Position numbers and translations under genes: made by a program
From: Acidobacteriota bacterium
GTDB taxonomy: Bacteria; Acidobacteriota; Blastocatellia; UBA7656
Reading direction: 5' to 3'
DNA: 64,000 bases
NCBI GenBank assembly: GCA_038040445.1
Contig: JBBPIG010000032.1
Span: 1 to 64,000 of the forward strand
Shown: in pieces, positions 1-8,661 of the stretch
Numbering within the stretch: the stretch's first letter is position 1
How the letters are laid out: each line of letters opens with the position of its first letter
Notes under the pieces: model-generated
Seen by the model: the letters and a program-made list of their open reading frames with translations, nothing else
Databases searched by the model: none
Told to the model about the DNA's origin: nothing

Positions 1-163
1 TCTTCTCCTTTTGCCTGAGCGCAGAATCGAACGCGCCGGAGTTAGCCAGCATAGTCAAGGCTGCGGCCAGGCTCAGCACGAAGGCAACAGCAATGACGAC
101 TTGGGGCTTGCGCCGGGTCAGCAAACCTGAGCGCTTTTGCTGGCTGGTTGTTTTTCCTGACAT
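1..163 (-). CDS. N-terminal fragment of a signal-anchor protein
   Basis: An open frame starts at ATG 163-161 with an AGGAG box about 5 bases upstream and runs off the left edge. The 54 visible residues are a basic N-terminus (MSGKTTSQQKRSGLLTRRK), a hydrophobic stretch at about residues 21-40 (VVIAVAFVLSLAAALTMLA) and a short polar part. This is the pattern of a signal anchor or uncleaved signal peptide. Family cannot be told from this piece. Confidence 0.6.
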   Translation of the reverse strand, partial: MSGKTTSQQKRSGLLTRRKPQVVIAVAFVLSLAAALTMLANSGAFDSALRQKEK

Positions 164-414
164 CTCACTCCTTTTACATGAATGGTTCTCGTTTAAACAA
201 ACTTAAGCGATTCATAGCTTCCCGTCGGTTGACCAAGACACTTGTAGGCTCTAGCGAGAACTTAAAAAACACTCTGATTTATGAAGATGCCCCAACCTCA
301 TTCGTTCGCTATTAATCAGGACGCGAATCGCGATCCGAATAATCCGACTGTCAAAGAAATAATTCTCAGGCGTGACCGCAGCATCCGTCGGCTACTGAAC
401 CCCTGACTACCAAC

Positions 415-774
415 TCACGAGATCTGCTTGTCGACAGCACAAACTAATGCGTTTGGGTTAACGGGCTTGAGCAGAACTTCGTCGGCGCCCGCCGCTCGGG
501 CCTGGTCGGTCACCTCGCCGTCGCCGGTCACCATCACTACGGCAGTTCTCATGCGGTGCTCAAGTGCTCTGATGAACCTGACAAGCTTCACCCCGTCAGT
601 TCCCGGCACGCGGTAGCTGAGCAGGACAACGTCGTATGGTTCGCTTCCGGCCAATCGCCCCATCGCGCAGTCTCGATCACCGCAGGTGGCGACTCTCCAG
701 CCGCGTCTCTCAAAGATCTCCGCAAACAATTTGGCAATGGTCACGGACCCGTCTATGATCAGCATTGATTTCAT
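415..774 (-). CDS. Stand-alone response-regulator receiver domain, phosphoacceptor Asp missing
   Basis: A 119-residue CheY-like protein with no output domain. The fold signature is present: LIID near the N-terminus, the VPGTDG turn (57-61), the switch Thr at 83 (VMVTG) and the conserved Lys at 103 (LLKPVN). The phosphoacceptor position, immediately before the YRVPGTDG turn, is Ser53 instead of Asp. Only Asp8 of the N-terminal acidic pair remains (IIDGS instead of an I-V-D-D type motif). It therefore probably works without phosphorylation or as a pseudo-receiver binding a partner. No kinase gene is next to it, so the partner is unknown. Confidence 0.85.
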   Translation of the reverse strand: MKSMLIIDGSVTIAKLFAEIFERRGWRVATCGDRDCAMGRLAGSEPYDVVLLSYRVPGTDGVKLVRFIRALEHRMRTAVVMVTGDGEVTDQARAAGADEVLLKPVNPNALVCAVDKQIS

Positions 775-893
775 GGCGGAAGAGCCTATGAGGAAAAAAG
801 GAGAGGGAACGCAACGAGATTAGGACTTCCTGGGCAGTCGGTCCTCGCCACGAAGCGTACCCTCTCTAGCCGCTAAAGGAGAAACGACAACCT

Positions 894-937
894 TTGTGAC
901 GGGCGCTCGCCCCAACGAGCGCCCGTCACAAGTTTTT
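894..937 (+). terminator. Strong rho-independent terminator-like hairpin
   Basis: A perfect 16-bp stem (894-909 with 916-931) with a 6-base CCCCAA loop is followed by GTTTTT on the plus strand. No plus-strand protein gene precedes it. It either ends an unannotated small RNA or acts on minus-strand read-through. Confidence 0.6.
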
Positions 938-1483
938 GTATTTTGCGACGACTCGTCGGCCTGCTTTGCACAGAGGACGGCAGCAACGATTCTCAAAGTT
1001 CGGATAATCAATCGGCGCCTTTCCGGCATAAACATCTGATAGCGCTCTAGTGATACTCGTGATCATTTGCTCCCGGATGACTCCCTCACGAGCAGTGACG
1101 AATGCCTCATTCGCTAAGGGAAGATATAACACGCGCCGCACGAGATCAATTCGGGATGTCGCATTTGTCGCGATTTCTCGTTTAAGAATGTTGTCTCGAA
1201 TCCGAGAAGCGGGCGGCAAGGACAACGTACGTCTCGGCGACGGGCCGCATTTTATAACAACCGTTTCTGATTTGCACCAAGAAAAGGTGAAATCAGCTAC
1301 ACGGTTTTTCTTACTCGAAACGGACTTCGGAATATTTCATGGCCCGAGGCAACTCACGTTCAGGTGATTCTCACAGCAACACAACTGGTACGCACTACCA
1401 AACGCCGAGACCCGTTTCAAACATCCCGCACCCGAGTTAGCGCGGGAACCGTTCACGTGGCAGGATGGTCATTGAAGACCCTG
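938..1483. other. Intergenic stretch without a supported gene
   Basis: A 99-codon minus-strand frame (926-1225, TTG start, no visible ribosome site) runs into the 894-937 hairpin, and a 105-codon plus frame (1050-1367) overlaps it. Neither has a recognisable motif. I treat both as unsupported, with a small chance that the minus frame is a decayed gene. Confidence 0.4.
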
Positions 1484-1526
1484 TAAAAGGAATCGCCGTT
1501 GAACGCTCCTTAGCGGTCAACGGCGA
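1484..1526 (-). terminator. Terminator downstream of the pilus operon
   Basis: On the minus strand, 1526-1516 pairs perfectly with 1501-1491 (11 bp, 14-base loop). TCCTTTTACA follows, including a TTTT run at 1487-1484. It lies about 65 bases after the pilC stop, the expected place for the end of the pilB-pilT-pilC transcript. Confidence 0.6.
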
Positions 1527-1592
1527 TCGAGAATCCGCAGATAATTAGATTTAGTTCAACGCAACCAATCGGAGATCACCCTGTTCGTCTGA

Positions 1593-2816
1593 TCAATGCC
1601 CCCCCGCGAGCTTTCCGATCAGTGTGAACAGCGGCAAGTACATAGCTATCACGATCGTGCCAATTGTCACCCCGAGAAAGAGGATCATTGCCGGCTCCAT
1701 GAGGCTAAGCAAGTTGGCAACTGCCGCATCTACTTCTTGCTCGTAGAAATCAGCTATTTTTGACAGCATCGCGTCAAGAGCGCCAGTCTGCTCGCCGACC
1801 CCGATCATCTGCGAGACCATTATAGGGAACACTCCACTGGCTTTGAGCGGTTCTACAAAGGTTTGCCCCTGCTCTATGCCGGAACGAACCTTGCGGATAG
1901 CTTCCGAAACGATCACGTTTCCTGCCGTGCGCGCTGTTATTTCCAACGACTCAAGGATCGGCACGCCGGAGCTTAGCAGAGTCGAGAGCGTCCTGCTGAA
2001 TCGCGCGACAGCGATCTTTCGCATAATGGGTCCTAAGATCGGCAGCTTCAGAATCAGGCTGTCTATGAAGTGCTGTCCCTTTTCAGTCTTGTACCAGGTC
2101 TTCGCCGCGAATACGATTATGCCGATGACGAGTGCGATCAGCCACCAGTAACTGGCCATGAACTGCGAGATCGACACTATGAACTCGGTCAACCACGGCA
2201 GGCGCTCGCCCGGACCCAACAACCCTTCGAAGATGTTCTTGAAGGCAGGTATGACGACAATCATTATTATCGATATCACAATGATCGAAATGACAATCAC
2301 CGCTATCGGATAAATCAGCGCACTCTTGACGTCGCTCTTCAGCTTGACCATCTTCTCTAGGTAGGTCGAAAGCCGTTGCAGAATCACGTCGAGAATACCG
2401 CCCGCTTCGCCCGCAGCAACCATATTTGTGTACAGAGACTCGAAGACGCGCGGGTGTTTTGCCATCGCATCCGCCAAGGTCATGCCAGCTTCGACATCCG
2501 CGCGTGTTTGAAAAATCACCTTCTGAAAGAATTTGTTGTCCTGTTGCTGCCCGAGTATCTCTAGGCATTGGACCAGTGGCAGACCGGCGTCGAGCATCAC
2601 AGAAAACTGTCTCGTAAAGAGAGCCAAGTCCTTGTGCTTCACCCGCTCCCGGCCCAGCTTTGGCAAACTGATCTCGCGTCCCTTCTCTCTCGCGTTGGTC
2701 AGAATAACCTGCTCGCGCCGAAGCATCGCTTCAAGCGCACCACGGTCGGCTGCTACTCGCTCACCGACAACAATCTCGTTCACTCGATTGCGGCCCTTAA
2801 AAACATAAGTCGGCAT
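1593..2816 (-). CDS. pilC: Type IV pilus inner-membrane platform protein PilC (GspF family)
   Basis: A 407-residue protein of normal PilC length. It has two T2SSF cytoplasmic domains (about 70-195 and 275-395), recognised by the paired FTRQFSVMLDAGLPLVQCLE and FSRTLSTLLSSGVPILESLE helices. Hydrophobic segments lie near 170-195, 220-240 and at the C-terminus (LFLGVTIGTIVIAMYLPLF). PilC sits in the inner membrane and couples the PilB and PilT motors to the growing or retracting pilus. A GGGAG box precedes the ATG. It is the last gene of pilB-pilT-pilC and is followed by a hairpin terminator. Confidence 0.95.
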   Translation of the reverse strand: MPTYVFKGRNRVNEIVVGERVAADRGALEAMLRREQVILTNAREKGREISLPKLGRERVKHKDLALFTRQFSVMLDAGLPLVQCLEILGQQQDNKFFQKVIFQTRADVEAGMTLADAMAKHPRVFESLYTNMVAAGEAGGILDVILQRLSTYLEKMVKLKSDVKSALIYPIAVIVISIIVISIIMIVVIPAFKNIFEGLLGPGERLPWLTEFIVSISQFMASYWWLIALVIGIIVFAAKTWYKTEKGQHFIDSLILKLPILGPIMRKIAVARFSRTLSTLLSSGVPILESLEITARTAGNVIVSEAIRKVRSGIEQGQTFVEPLKASGVFPIMVSQMIGVGEQTGALDAMLSKIADFYEQEVDAAVANLLSLMEPAMILFLGVTIGTIVIAMYLPLFTLIGKLAGGH

Positions 2817-2899
2817 CTCTGTCTCCCACCTTTCGGTTTTCAGCGTTGAGGCTAGGGGCGAGCCTCCGCACGATTGTATCCGATTAAGCGCTCGCTAAT

Positions 2900-4057
2900 T
2901 CATCTCCCGACTCTCCCGAGTGGGGCCTGAGGCTTCGTCCCCTGCGAGGGATAACCCGGCACGCGAGGCTGCGTTTGAAGCGCGGCAGCTCCGCGATTGA
3001 TCAGATCTTGAAGCTCGTCTGCATTCGACGAACGCGCCATCGCCATTTCCAGAGTGATTTGCTTCTTGAAGTAGAGGCTCGCCAACGATTGATTGAACGT
3101 CTGCATCCCGAACTTGTCCTGCCCGGTTTGCATCATTGAGTAGACCTGATGAATCTTGTCCTCGCGAATCAAGTTCCGGATGGCCGAATTCGGCACCAGT
3201 ACTTCCATCGCCAGCGCGCGTCCCTGCCCATTTGCTTTCGGAAGCAGTGCCTGTGTGACGATCCCTTCGAGCACCATCGAGAGCTGAGTGCGAATCTGCG
3301 CTTGCTGGCCAGCGGGGAAAATGTCGATGATGCGATTGATCGAAGACGCCGCCGAGTTGGTGTGAAGCGTGGCGAAGGTTAAGTGACCGGTCTCCGCGAT
3401 TCTGAGAGCCGTCTCTGTCGTTTCGAGGTCGCGCATCTCACCGATCAGGACGACGTCCGGATCCTGGCGCAGCGCTGAGCGTAGCGCGTTCGCAAATGTG
3501 TGGGTGTCGGCGTGCACCTCGCGCTGATTGACGATACAGCCCTTGTGGCCGTGCAGATACTCAATTGGGTCCTCCACCGTGATAATGTGCTCGTGGCGAT
3601 CGCGGTTGACCTTGTCGATCATGGCTGCAAGCGTCGTCGACTTCCCCGAACCAGTCGGGCCTGTAACCAGGATGAGTCCGCGCGGTTTTTCGCATAGCTT
3701 TTCGATTACCGAGGGAAGTCCAAGTTCTTCGAACGCTCGAATCTCATAGGGAATCGATCGAAAGACCGCCCCTACCGCGCCACGCTGGTTGAATATGTTG
3801 GCGCGAAACCTCGAGAGTCCCTTTATCCCGAAAGAGAAGTCCAGCTCGAGCGTCTCCTCAAATCGGTGCTTTTGTGCATCGGTCAGTACCGAATACGCAA
3901 GCTGCTTAGTCTCGGCCGGCGTCAGTTCCGCGTACTCCAGCGGCCTGAGTACACCATGCACACGCACCATCGGAGCAGAGTTCGTCGTTATGTGCAGATC
4001 CGACCCCCCATGCTCGATCATTTTTCGTAGCAACTCGCTCAACGCAATCTCCGGCAT
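2900..4057 (-). CDS. pilT: Type IV pilus retraction ATPase PilT
   Basis: A 385-residue GspE/PilT-family hexameric ATPase that powers pilus retraction and twitching. Visible are Walker A GPTGSGKS (133-140, Lys139), the Asp box with RQDPDVVLIGEMRD, the His box GHLTFATLHTNSA, and the AIRNLIRE motif typical of PilT. The C-terminal 35 residues are a Pro/Gln/Gly-rich tail beyond the usual PilT length. A GGAGGA box lies just upstream of the ATG. It is 14 bases after pilB and 83 bases before pilC, consistent with one operon. Confidence 0.95.
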   Translation of the reverse strand: MPEIALSELLRKMIEHGGSDLHITTNSAPMVRVHGVLRPLEYAELTPAETKQLAYSVLTDAQKHRFEETLELDFSFGIKGLSRFRANIFNQRGAVGAVFRSIPYEIRAFEELGLPSVIEKLCEKPRGLILVTGPTGSGKSTTLAAMIDKVNRDRHEHIITVEDPIEYLHGHKGCIVNQREVHADTHTFANALRSALRQDPDVVLIGEMRDLETTETALRIAETGHLTFATLHTNSAASSINRIIDIFPAGQQAQIRTQLSMVLEGIVTQALLPKANGQGRALAMEVLVPNSAIRNLIREDKIHQVYSMMQTGQDKFGMQTFNQSLASLYFKKQITLEMAMARSSNADELQDLINRGAAALQTQPRVPGYPSQGTKPQAPLGRVGR

Positions 4058-4071
4058 AACTCCTCCAAATC

Positions 4072-5814
4072 CTATTTCACAGTCTCTCTCACAACCTCTT
4101 CGAGGCTAGTCATTCCCTGCCTTATCTTCTCCAGTCCACTCTGCCTCAGCGTAAGCATTCCGTCTTCTATTGCCTTTCGGCGCAGCTCAAGGCCCGACGC
4201 GCCGACCAGAATCAACTCGCGAAGCTCCTCGGTTATCTCCATGACCTCATACAGACCTACCCGGCCTTTGTACCCCGTACCGTTGCAATTGCTGCAGCCG
4301 GCTCCCTTGAAAGTCTTTATCTCCTTCAACTCGCTAGCGGGAAACCCGACGTCGATCAGAGCCTCATCCAAGCTCTTCACCTCCGTCTTGCACTCTTTGC
4401 AGATGCGGCGTACCAGTCGCTGGGCCTGGATGAGGTTCACTGAAGTGGCCACAAGGAACGGCTCGATACCCATATTCATCAAGCGGCTAATCGTCGACGG
4501 CGCGTCGTTCGTGTGCAGGGTCGACAGCACAAGGTGGCCGGTCAGCGCAGCCTTAACCGCGATCTCCGCGGTCTCAAAGTCGCGGATCTCTCCAACCAGG
4601 ATAATGTTCGGGTCCTGTCTCAGAAACGACCGCAGCGCGGCGGCAAAGTTCAGCCCGATCGACTCTTTCATCTGTACCTGATTAATGCCCGGCAAATTGA
4701 ACTCAACCGGATCTTCGGCAGTTATTATGTTCGTCTCCGGCGTGTTCAAGCTCTGAAGCGCCGAGTAAAGAGTCGACGTTTTTCCGGATCCCGTTGGCCC
4801 GGTCACCAGCACCATCCCATAAGGCTTGGAGATGTTCCTTTTGAATTTCTCGAGACTCTCGGGCTCAAACCCGAGCTGAGTCATGTCGAGCCGCAGGTTC
4901 TCCTTGTCGAGCAGCCGCAGAACCATTTTCTCACCGAAGATCGTCGGCAGTGTCGACACCCGGAAATCGAGCTCACGCGAGCGGTTCTCGAGCCGCACTC
5001 GAATCTTGATTCGCCCGTCTTGGGGCAGTCTCTTCTCGGCAATATCAAGCCTGGCCATGATCTTCAGTCTCGATGTCAGCGCGTCACGCATTTTCATCGG
5101 CGGTGACATTATGTTGTAGAGCACACCGTCCATCCGGAACCGCACTCGAAACTCTTTTTCGTAAGGCTCAAGGTGAATATCCGAGGCTCCCCTACGCAGA
5201 GCGTCGACCAGGATGACGTTGACCAGCTTTACCACTGGCGCGTCTTCGGACATCCTCTCGAGGTTCTCCAGGTCTATCTCTTCTTCGACGTTCTCGAGCT
5301 CGAGCTGATCTATGTCATCGCCGAAGTCAGGGATGCCCGTGGTCTCCGCCACAAGGTCTTCCATGACCTTGGCGAGTTCCATCTCGCGCGAGCTCCCGTA
5401 ATATTTCCTGACCGCGGCGTTCAGGGCCGTCTCACTCACCACGACGGGTTCCACCGACAGGCCCGTCATGAACTTTATGTCGTCGACGGCAAACACATTG
5501 GTCGGATCGACCATTGCCAGCGTGAGCGTCGCACCCACGCGAGAGAGAGGCAACACTGAATATCGTTCGGCCGTCTCTTGAGGGACCAGTGCTACGGCTG
5601 CCGGATCCACTTCGAAGAGGTCGAGATTGACTGAGGGGACTCCGTACTGCCGGCTGAGAACGGCCGTCACTTCCTCATCAGAAAGCATGCAGAGCCTCAC
5701 GAGCGTGGACGCTAAGCGCCCTCCGTTGACTCTCTGGTAGTCAAGTGCTTCCTTGAGCTGCTGAGGAGTTATGAGATTGTCTTTAAGAAGCGATTCGCCC
5801 AGTTTCGCCGACAT
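4072..5814 (-). CDS. pilB: Type IV pilus extension ATPase PilB
   Basis: The assembly ATPase of type IV pili. The N-terminus (MSAKLGESLLKDNLITPQQL onward) matches the MshEN/T2SSE N-domain, which in relatives can bind c-di-GMP. The motor domain has Walker A GPTGSGKTS (339-347), the Asp box EDPVEFNLPGINQ, RQDPNIILVGEIRD and GHLVLSTLHTND. A tetracysteine zinc site follows (CKEC and CSNC with GTGYKGR). The start is chosen at 5814 because family members begin with this residue pattern. An in-frame ATG at 5853 adds 13 residues, and neither start has a good ribosome site. Confidence 0.93.
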   Translation of the reverse strand: MSAKLGESLLKDNLITPQQLKEALDYQRVNGGRLASTLVRLCMLSDEEVTAVLSRQYGVPSVNLDLFEVDPAAVALVPQETAERYSVLPLSRVGATLTLAMVDPTNVFAVDDIKFMTGLSVEPVVVSETALNAAVRKYYGSSREMELAKVMEDLVAETTGIPDFGDDIDQLELENVEEEIDLENLERMSEDAPVVKLVNVILVDALRRGASDIHLEPYEKEFRVRFRMDGVLYNIMSPPMKMRDALTSRLKIMARLDIAEKRLPQDGRIKIRVRLENRSRELDFRVSTLPTIFGEKMVLRLLDKENLRLDMTQLGFEPESLEKFKRNISKPYGMVLVTGPTGSGKTSTLYSALQSLNTPETNIITAEDPVEFNLPGINQVQMKESIGLNFAAALRSFLRQDPNIILVGEIRDFETAEIAVKAALTGHLVLSTLHTNDAPSTISRLMNMGIEPFLVATSVNLIQAQRLVRRICKECKTEVKSLDEALIDVGFPASELKEIKTFKGAGCSNCNGTGYKGRVGLYEVMEITEELRELILVGASGLELRRKAIEDGMLTLRQSGLEKIRQGMTSLEEVVRETVK

Positions 5815-6257
5815 AGTCAACACGCACTTCTGCTCCCCTCTTGGCTGAGCCATTTTTTACGAAAGGACCGCGGTCGAGCTAACGGCCTGCAAAGCAATGA
5901 AACCGCTGGCCAAACCGCGAGCTAGCGCACTACGCGCGGATCGGGGGTGAACAGGAGCGTCGACTGAGAGAAGTCAAAGCGGGAGGCGTCTAATAAACCA
6001 ACTCTTCGAAAAAGGGGCACCGCGCAACGCGATTCGACGATCCAAGAGTTGCGGAATGTATAACCTCAAGAACGATTACCTTTTAACATCGGCGGAAAAT
6101 GAAGTCAATAATAATCCCCGGTTACTCATCTCCTTGACCCATCAGAGGGCCGTCGGCGACTCGTGACTCTCGTCGACCACGGCCAGAGGCGTACCCAAAC
6201 CCTATCGAGAATCGCCCCAACCCAGTCGCCCCGATTGATCGGAGTTCAGTGCTTTCG
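5815..6257. other. Intergenic stretch between pilB and the phosphate permease
   Basis: About 440 bases with no supported gene; short frames here overlap or shadow neighbours. It must hold the pilB promoter (minus strand). AT-rich DNA at about 6060-6115 is the likeliest place, but no clear -35/-10 pair can be named. Confidence 0.4.
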
Positions 6258-7283
6258 TTACAACCAGTGCGCGATCCGAACAAGCAAATAGGCGAGGGCG
6301 GCAATTAGAGCGGACATCGGAATCGTCAGAGTCCAGGCCCAAACTACCCTGCGAGCTATGCCCCACCTCACCGCTGATAGCCTGCGTGTAGCTCCGACGC
6401 CAATGATGCCTCCGGTTATCGTGTGCGTAGTACTGACCGGAATGCCCCCGTAGGTAGACATGAAGAGAGCCGCAGCGCCGGCCGTTTCCGCAGCAAAGCC
6501 GCCTACAGGCTTTAGCTTTGTTATGCGCGAACCCATTGTATGCACGATTCGCCAGCCGCCCGTTAGAGTGCCAAGCCCTATCGCCGCATGACACGAGAGC
6601 ACGACCCACAACGGAATCTCATGCGATGCGTTCACGTTGACGCTGGAGGCGACCAACGCAGCGGCGATTATTCCCATTGTCTTCTGCGCATCATTTCCGC
6701 CATGTCCCAGGCTGAACATCGCAGCAGACACGATCTGCAACTTGCGGAACAGTCTGTCAACGCGGTCGGGCGTGCGGCGGCGAAAGATCCAGAATATCGC
6801 AAGCATCAGTGAAAATCCCAGCAACAGTCCGACCAGCGGCGAGATGACAATGAAAGAGACTGTCTTGATCCACCCTGAAGCGACGAACAACCCGGAGATT
6901 CCGCCGTGCGCCACCAGCGCAGCACCCGCGTAGCCTCCTACAAGAGCGTGCGATGAGCTGGACGGCAGGCCGTAATACCACGTGATAAGGTTCCAGACGA
7001 TAGCCCCCGTGACTCCGCACAACAGAACCCACAGACGCCATTCTTCGTCGATGGCTCTGATATTGATCATGTCACCCGCGACGGTCTTGGCGACTCGAGT
7101 GCCAAATACAGCAAAGGCGATGAAATTGAAGAATGCGGCCCAAACAACCGCCACGCCTGGCGAGAGCACTCGCGTCGACACAACTGTAGCGATCGAATTC
7201 GCCGCGTCATGAAAGCCGTTGATGTAATCGAAAACAAGGGCAATCGCGATGAAGAACACGACAAACGCCATTAGCGTCGTCAT
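6258..7283 (-). CDS. pit: Low-affinity inorganic phosphate transporter (PiT family)
   Basis: A 341-residue polytopic protein with the duplicated PiT signature: FDYINGFHDAANSIATVVST near the N-terminus and FSLGHGGNDAQKTMGIIAAA in the middle. GVGATRRLSAVRWGIARRVVWAW follows near the end. About ten hydrophobic segments are visible. It carries out cation-coupled phosphate uptake across the inner membrane. The length is that of the short bacterial/archaeal Pit type. It lies 96 bases downstream of the DUF47 gene on the same strand, a pairing seen in many phosphate loci. Confidence 0.93.
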   Translation of the reverse strand: MTTLMAFVVFFIAIALVFDYINGFHDAANSIATVVSTRVLSPGVAVVWAAFFNFIAFAVFGTRVAKTVAGDMINIRAIDEEWRLWVLLCGVTGAIVWNLITWYYGLPSSSSHALVGGYAGAALVAHGGISGLFVASGWIKTVSFIVISPLVGLLLGFSLMLAIFWIFRRRTPDRVDRLFRKLQIVSAAMFSLGHGGNDAQKTMGIIAAALVASSVNVNASHEIPLWVVLSCHAAIGLGTLTGGWRIVHTMGSRITKLKPVGGFAAETAGAAALFMSTYGGIPVSTTHTITGGIIGVGATRRLSAVRWGIARRVVWAWTLTIPMSALIAALAYLLVRIAHWL

Positions 7284-7379
7284 TCAGGTTGACCTCCGCT
7301 ACAAGAACCGCGGACTGTGAAATGCGGGTTGTTGATTGTGGAACTCGTCTTCTGCGGTCTGACTCGGCCCGCTAGCAGT

Positions 7380-7991
7380 TTACTTGTTCTTGACCACCAC
7401 GGCCTCAAGCGCTTCCGCAACATCCTTGCAGCGGTCAATCGAGTTCTCCAATTCCTCGTAGATCGACATCCACTTGATTACTTCTATCGGGTCCTTTTCT
7501 TCCTTGAACAGCCGCCGAATCGCGTCGCTGTACAGAGCATCGGCGCGTTTCTCCAGTTGGTTTATGACGGCCAGGTGTTCGCCCAATCCCTTGTGGCGCT
7601 CGAGCAGGGCAAACGCGCCTTCGATCTCTACCGTAGCCCTGCCAAGAAGGCTGGCGATCTCCGCGCTGTCGGGCCGCGGCATCGTCACGCTGTAGATGTC
7701 GAGCCGGCGCGCCAGGTCGTTTATCATGTCGATGACATCGTCCAACTCTGTCACCAACAGGTAGATGTCTTCGCGGTCAATCGGGGTGATGAAACTTGAA
7801 TTGAGCTTTTGAATGATCTTTGCCCCCAGCTCATCGCAGGACACCTCGATCCCTTTGATCTGTTCGGCGTATTGCGCATGATTCTGATAGTCCTCGAAGA
7901 TTCTTACGAAGAGCTCGCCGCCGTGTTTAACCTGAGCGGCAAGCTGATTGAGCATACCAAAGTACTTTTCGTCCCTGGGAACTAGACGCAC
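7380..7991 (-). CDS. DUF47 (PhoU-like) Pit accessory protein
   Basis: A 203-residue all-helical protein beginning RLVPRDEKYFGMLNQLAAQV, the typical DUF47/TIGR00153 start. The acidic helix pattern EDIYLLVTELDDVIDMINDLARRLDIY and the closing YEELENSIDRCKDVAEALE are hallmarks of PhoU-like metal-binding bundles. It is probably cytoplasmic and thought to regulate the adjacent Pit permease. It is the first gene of a two-gene phosphate operon. Confidence 0.9.
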   Translation of the reverse strand: MRLVPRDEKYFGMLNQLAAQVKHGGELFVRIFEDYQNHAQYAEQIKGIEVSCDELGAKIIQKLNSSFITPIDREDIYLLVTELDDVIDMINDLARRLDIYSVTMPRPDSAEIASLLGRATVEIEGAFALLERHKGLGEHLAVINQLEKRADALYSDAIRRLFKEEKDPIEVIKWMSIYEELENSIDRCKDVAEALEAVVVKNK

Positions 7992-8123
7992 GCATCACCT
8001 CTCTAACGCGATTGTGACTCCAACCCGGTTTCCTGAGTTTTTGATTCTAGGTGCGGCCGCCCCACGCGTCAACTCGACTGACTCCGGGCCCGGCCGAAAA
8101 ACCAATCTTCACGACGATTTTTC

Positions 8124-8173
8124 TTGACGGCCTACGACAGTCGTAGTAGAGTCAGCCTCATCTGTAGTAGATG
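8124..8173 (+). promoter_or_regulatory. blaI-blaR promoter with palindromic operators
   Basis: A -35-like TTGACG (8124-8129) and a -10-like TAGAGT (8147-8152) are 17 bases apart. A perfect interrupted palindrome CTACGACAGTCGTAG (8132-8146) fills the spacer. A second one, CATCTGTAGTAGATG (8159-8173), lies over the expected start of transcription. BlaI/MecI repressors bind TACA/TGTA-type dyads, so autorepression of this operon is the natural reading. Confidence 0.6.
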
Positions 8174-8193
8174 ATTGATTCAGAGGGTTGACC

Positions 8194-8601
8194 GTGAATC
8201 GAAAGAAGTCGATAAGACTGACCAGGTTCGAGCTCGAAATCATGCATGCGCTGTGGGAGATCGGCAGCGGCTCCGTGCGCGAAATCCAAGAGCGGCTGCC
8301 TGAGAAACGACAGCCGGCCTATACCACCGTTCAAACGATAGTGCGAAGGCTCGAGGAAAAGGGCGCTGTTCGGCGTCTAAAGAAAATCGGCAATGCTCTG
8401 ATATTCGAGCCGGTCGTCACCCGGCAGTCAGCTCATCATAGACTGATAAACGAGCTGCTTGAATCATTCGGCGGGTCCGCTCGCCCCTTGATCGCTCACC
8501 TCGCAGAAACTGGAAAGTTGAGTCTGGCCGATCTGAAAGAGCTTGAGGGCATGATAGCTCGCCGGTCAGACGATCCACCCCACAAGGGTGGAGCAAAATA
8601 A
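8194..8601 (+). CDS. blaI: BlaI/MecI/CopY-family repressor
   Basis: A winged-helix repressor of about 135 residues. It opens with RLTRFELEIMHALWEIGSGSV and continues with AYTTVQTIVRRLEEKGAVRR, the conserved DNA-binding helices of the Penicillinase_R family. The C-terminal half is the dimerisation helix that a partner protease cleaves to relieve repression. The GTG at 8194 is preferred because AGAGG lies 7 bases upstream; a TTG at 8188 would be too close to it. It is followed by a BlaR1-like protease gene on the same strand and preceded by palindromic operators. Confidence 0.92.
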   Translation: MNRKKSIRLTRFELEIMHALWEIGSGSVREIQERLPEKRQPAYTTVQTIVRRLEEKGAVRRLKKIGNALIFEPVVTRQSAHHRLINELLESFGGSARPLIAHLAETGKLSLADLKELEGMIARRSDDPPHKGGAK

Positions 8602-8661
8602 GAACTATTCCGCGCGTCCGTCGCGGAAAATCGAGAGCGCTGTAAGAGAGGCACAACGACC

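Noticed and set aside
926-1225. 99-codon minus-strand frame as a gene
   Set aside because: TTG start without ribosome site, no recognisable motif, and it runs into a strong hairpin terminator.
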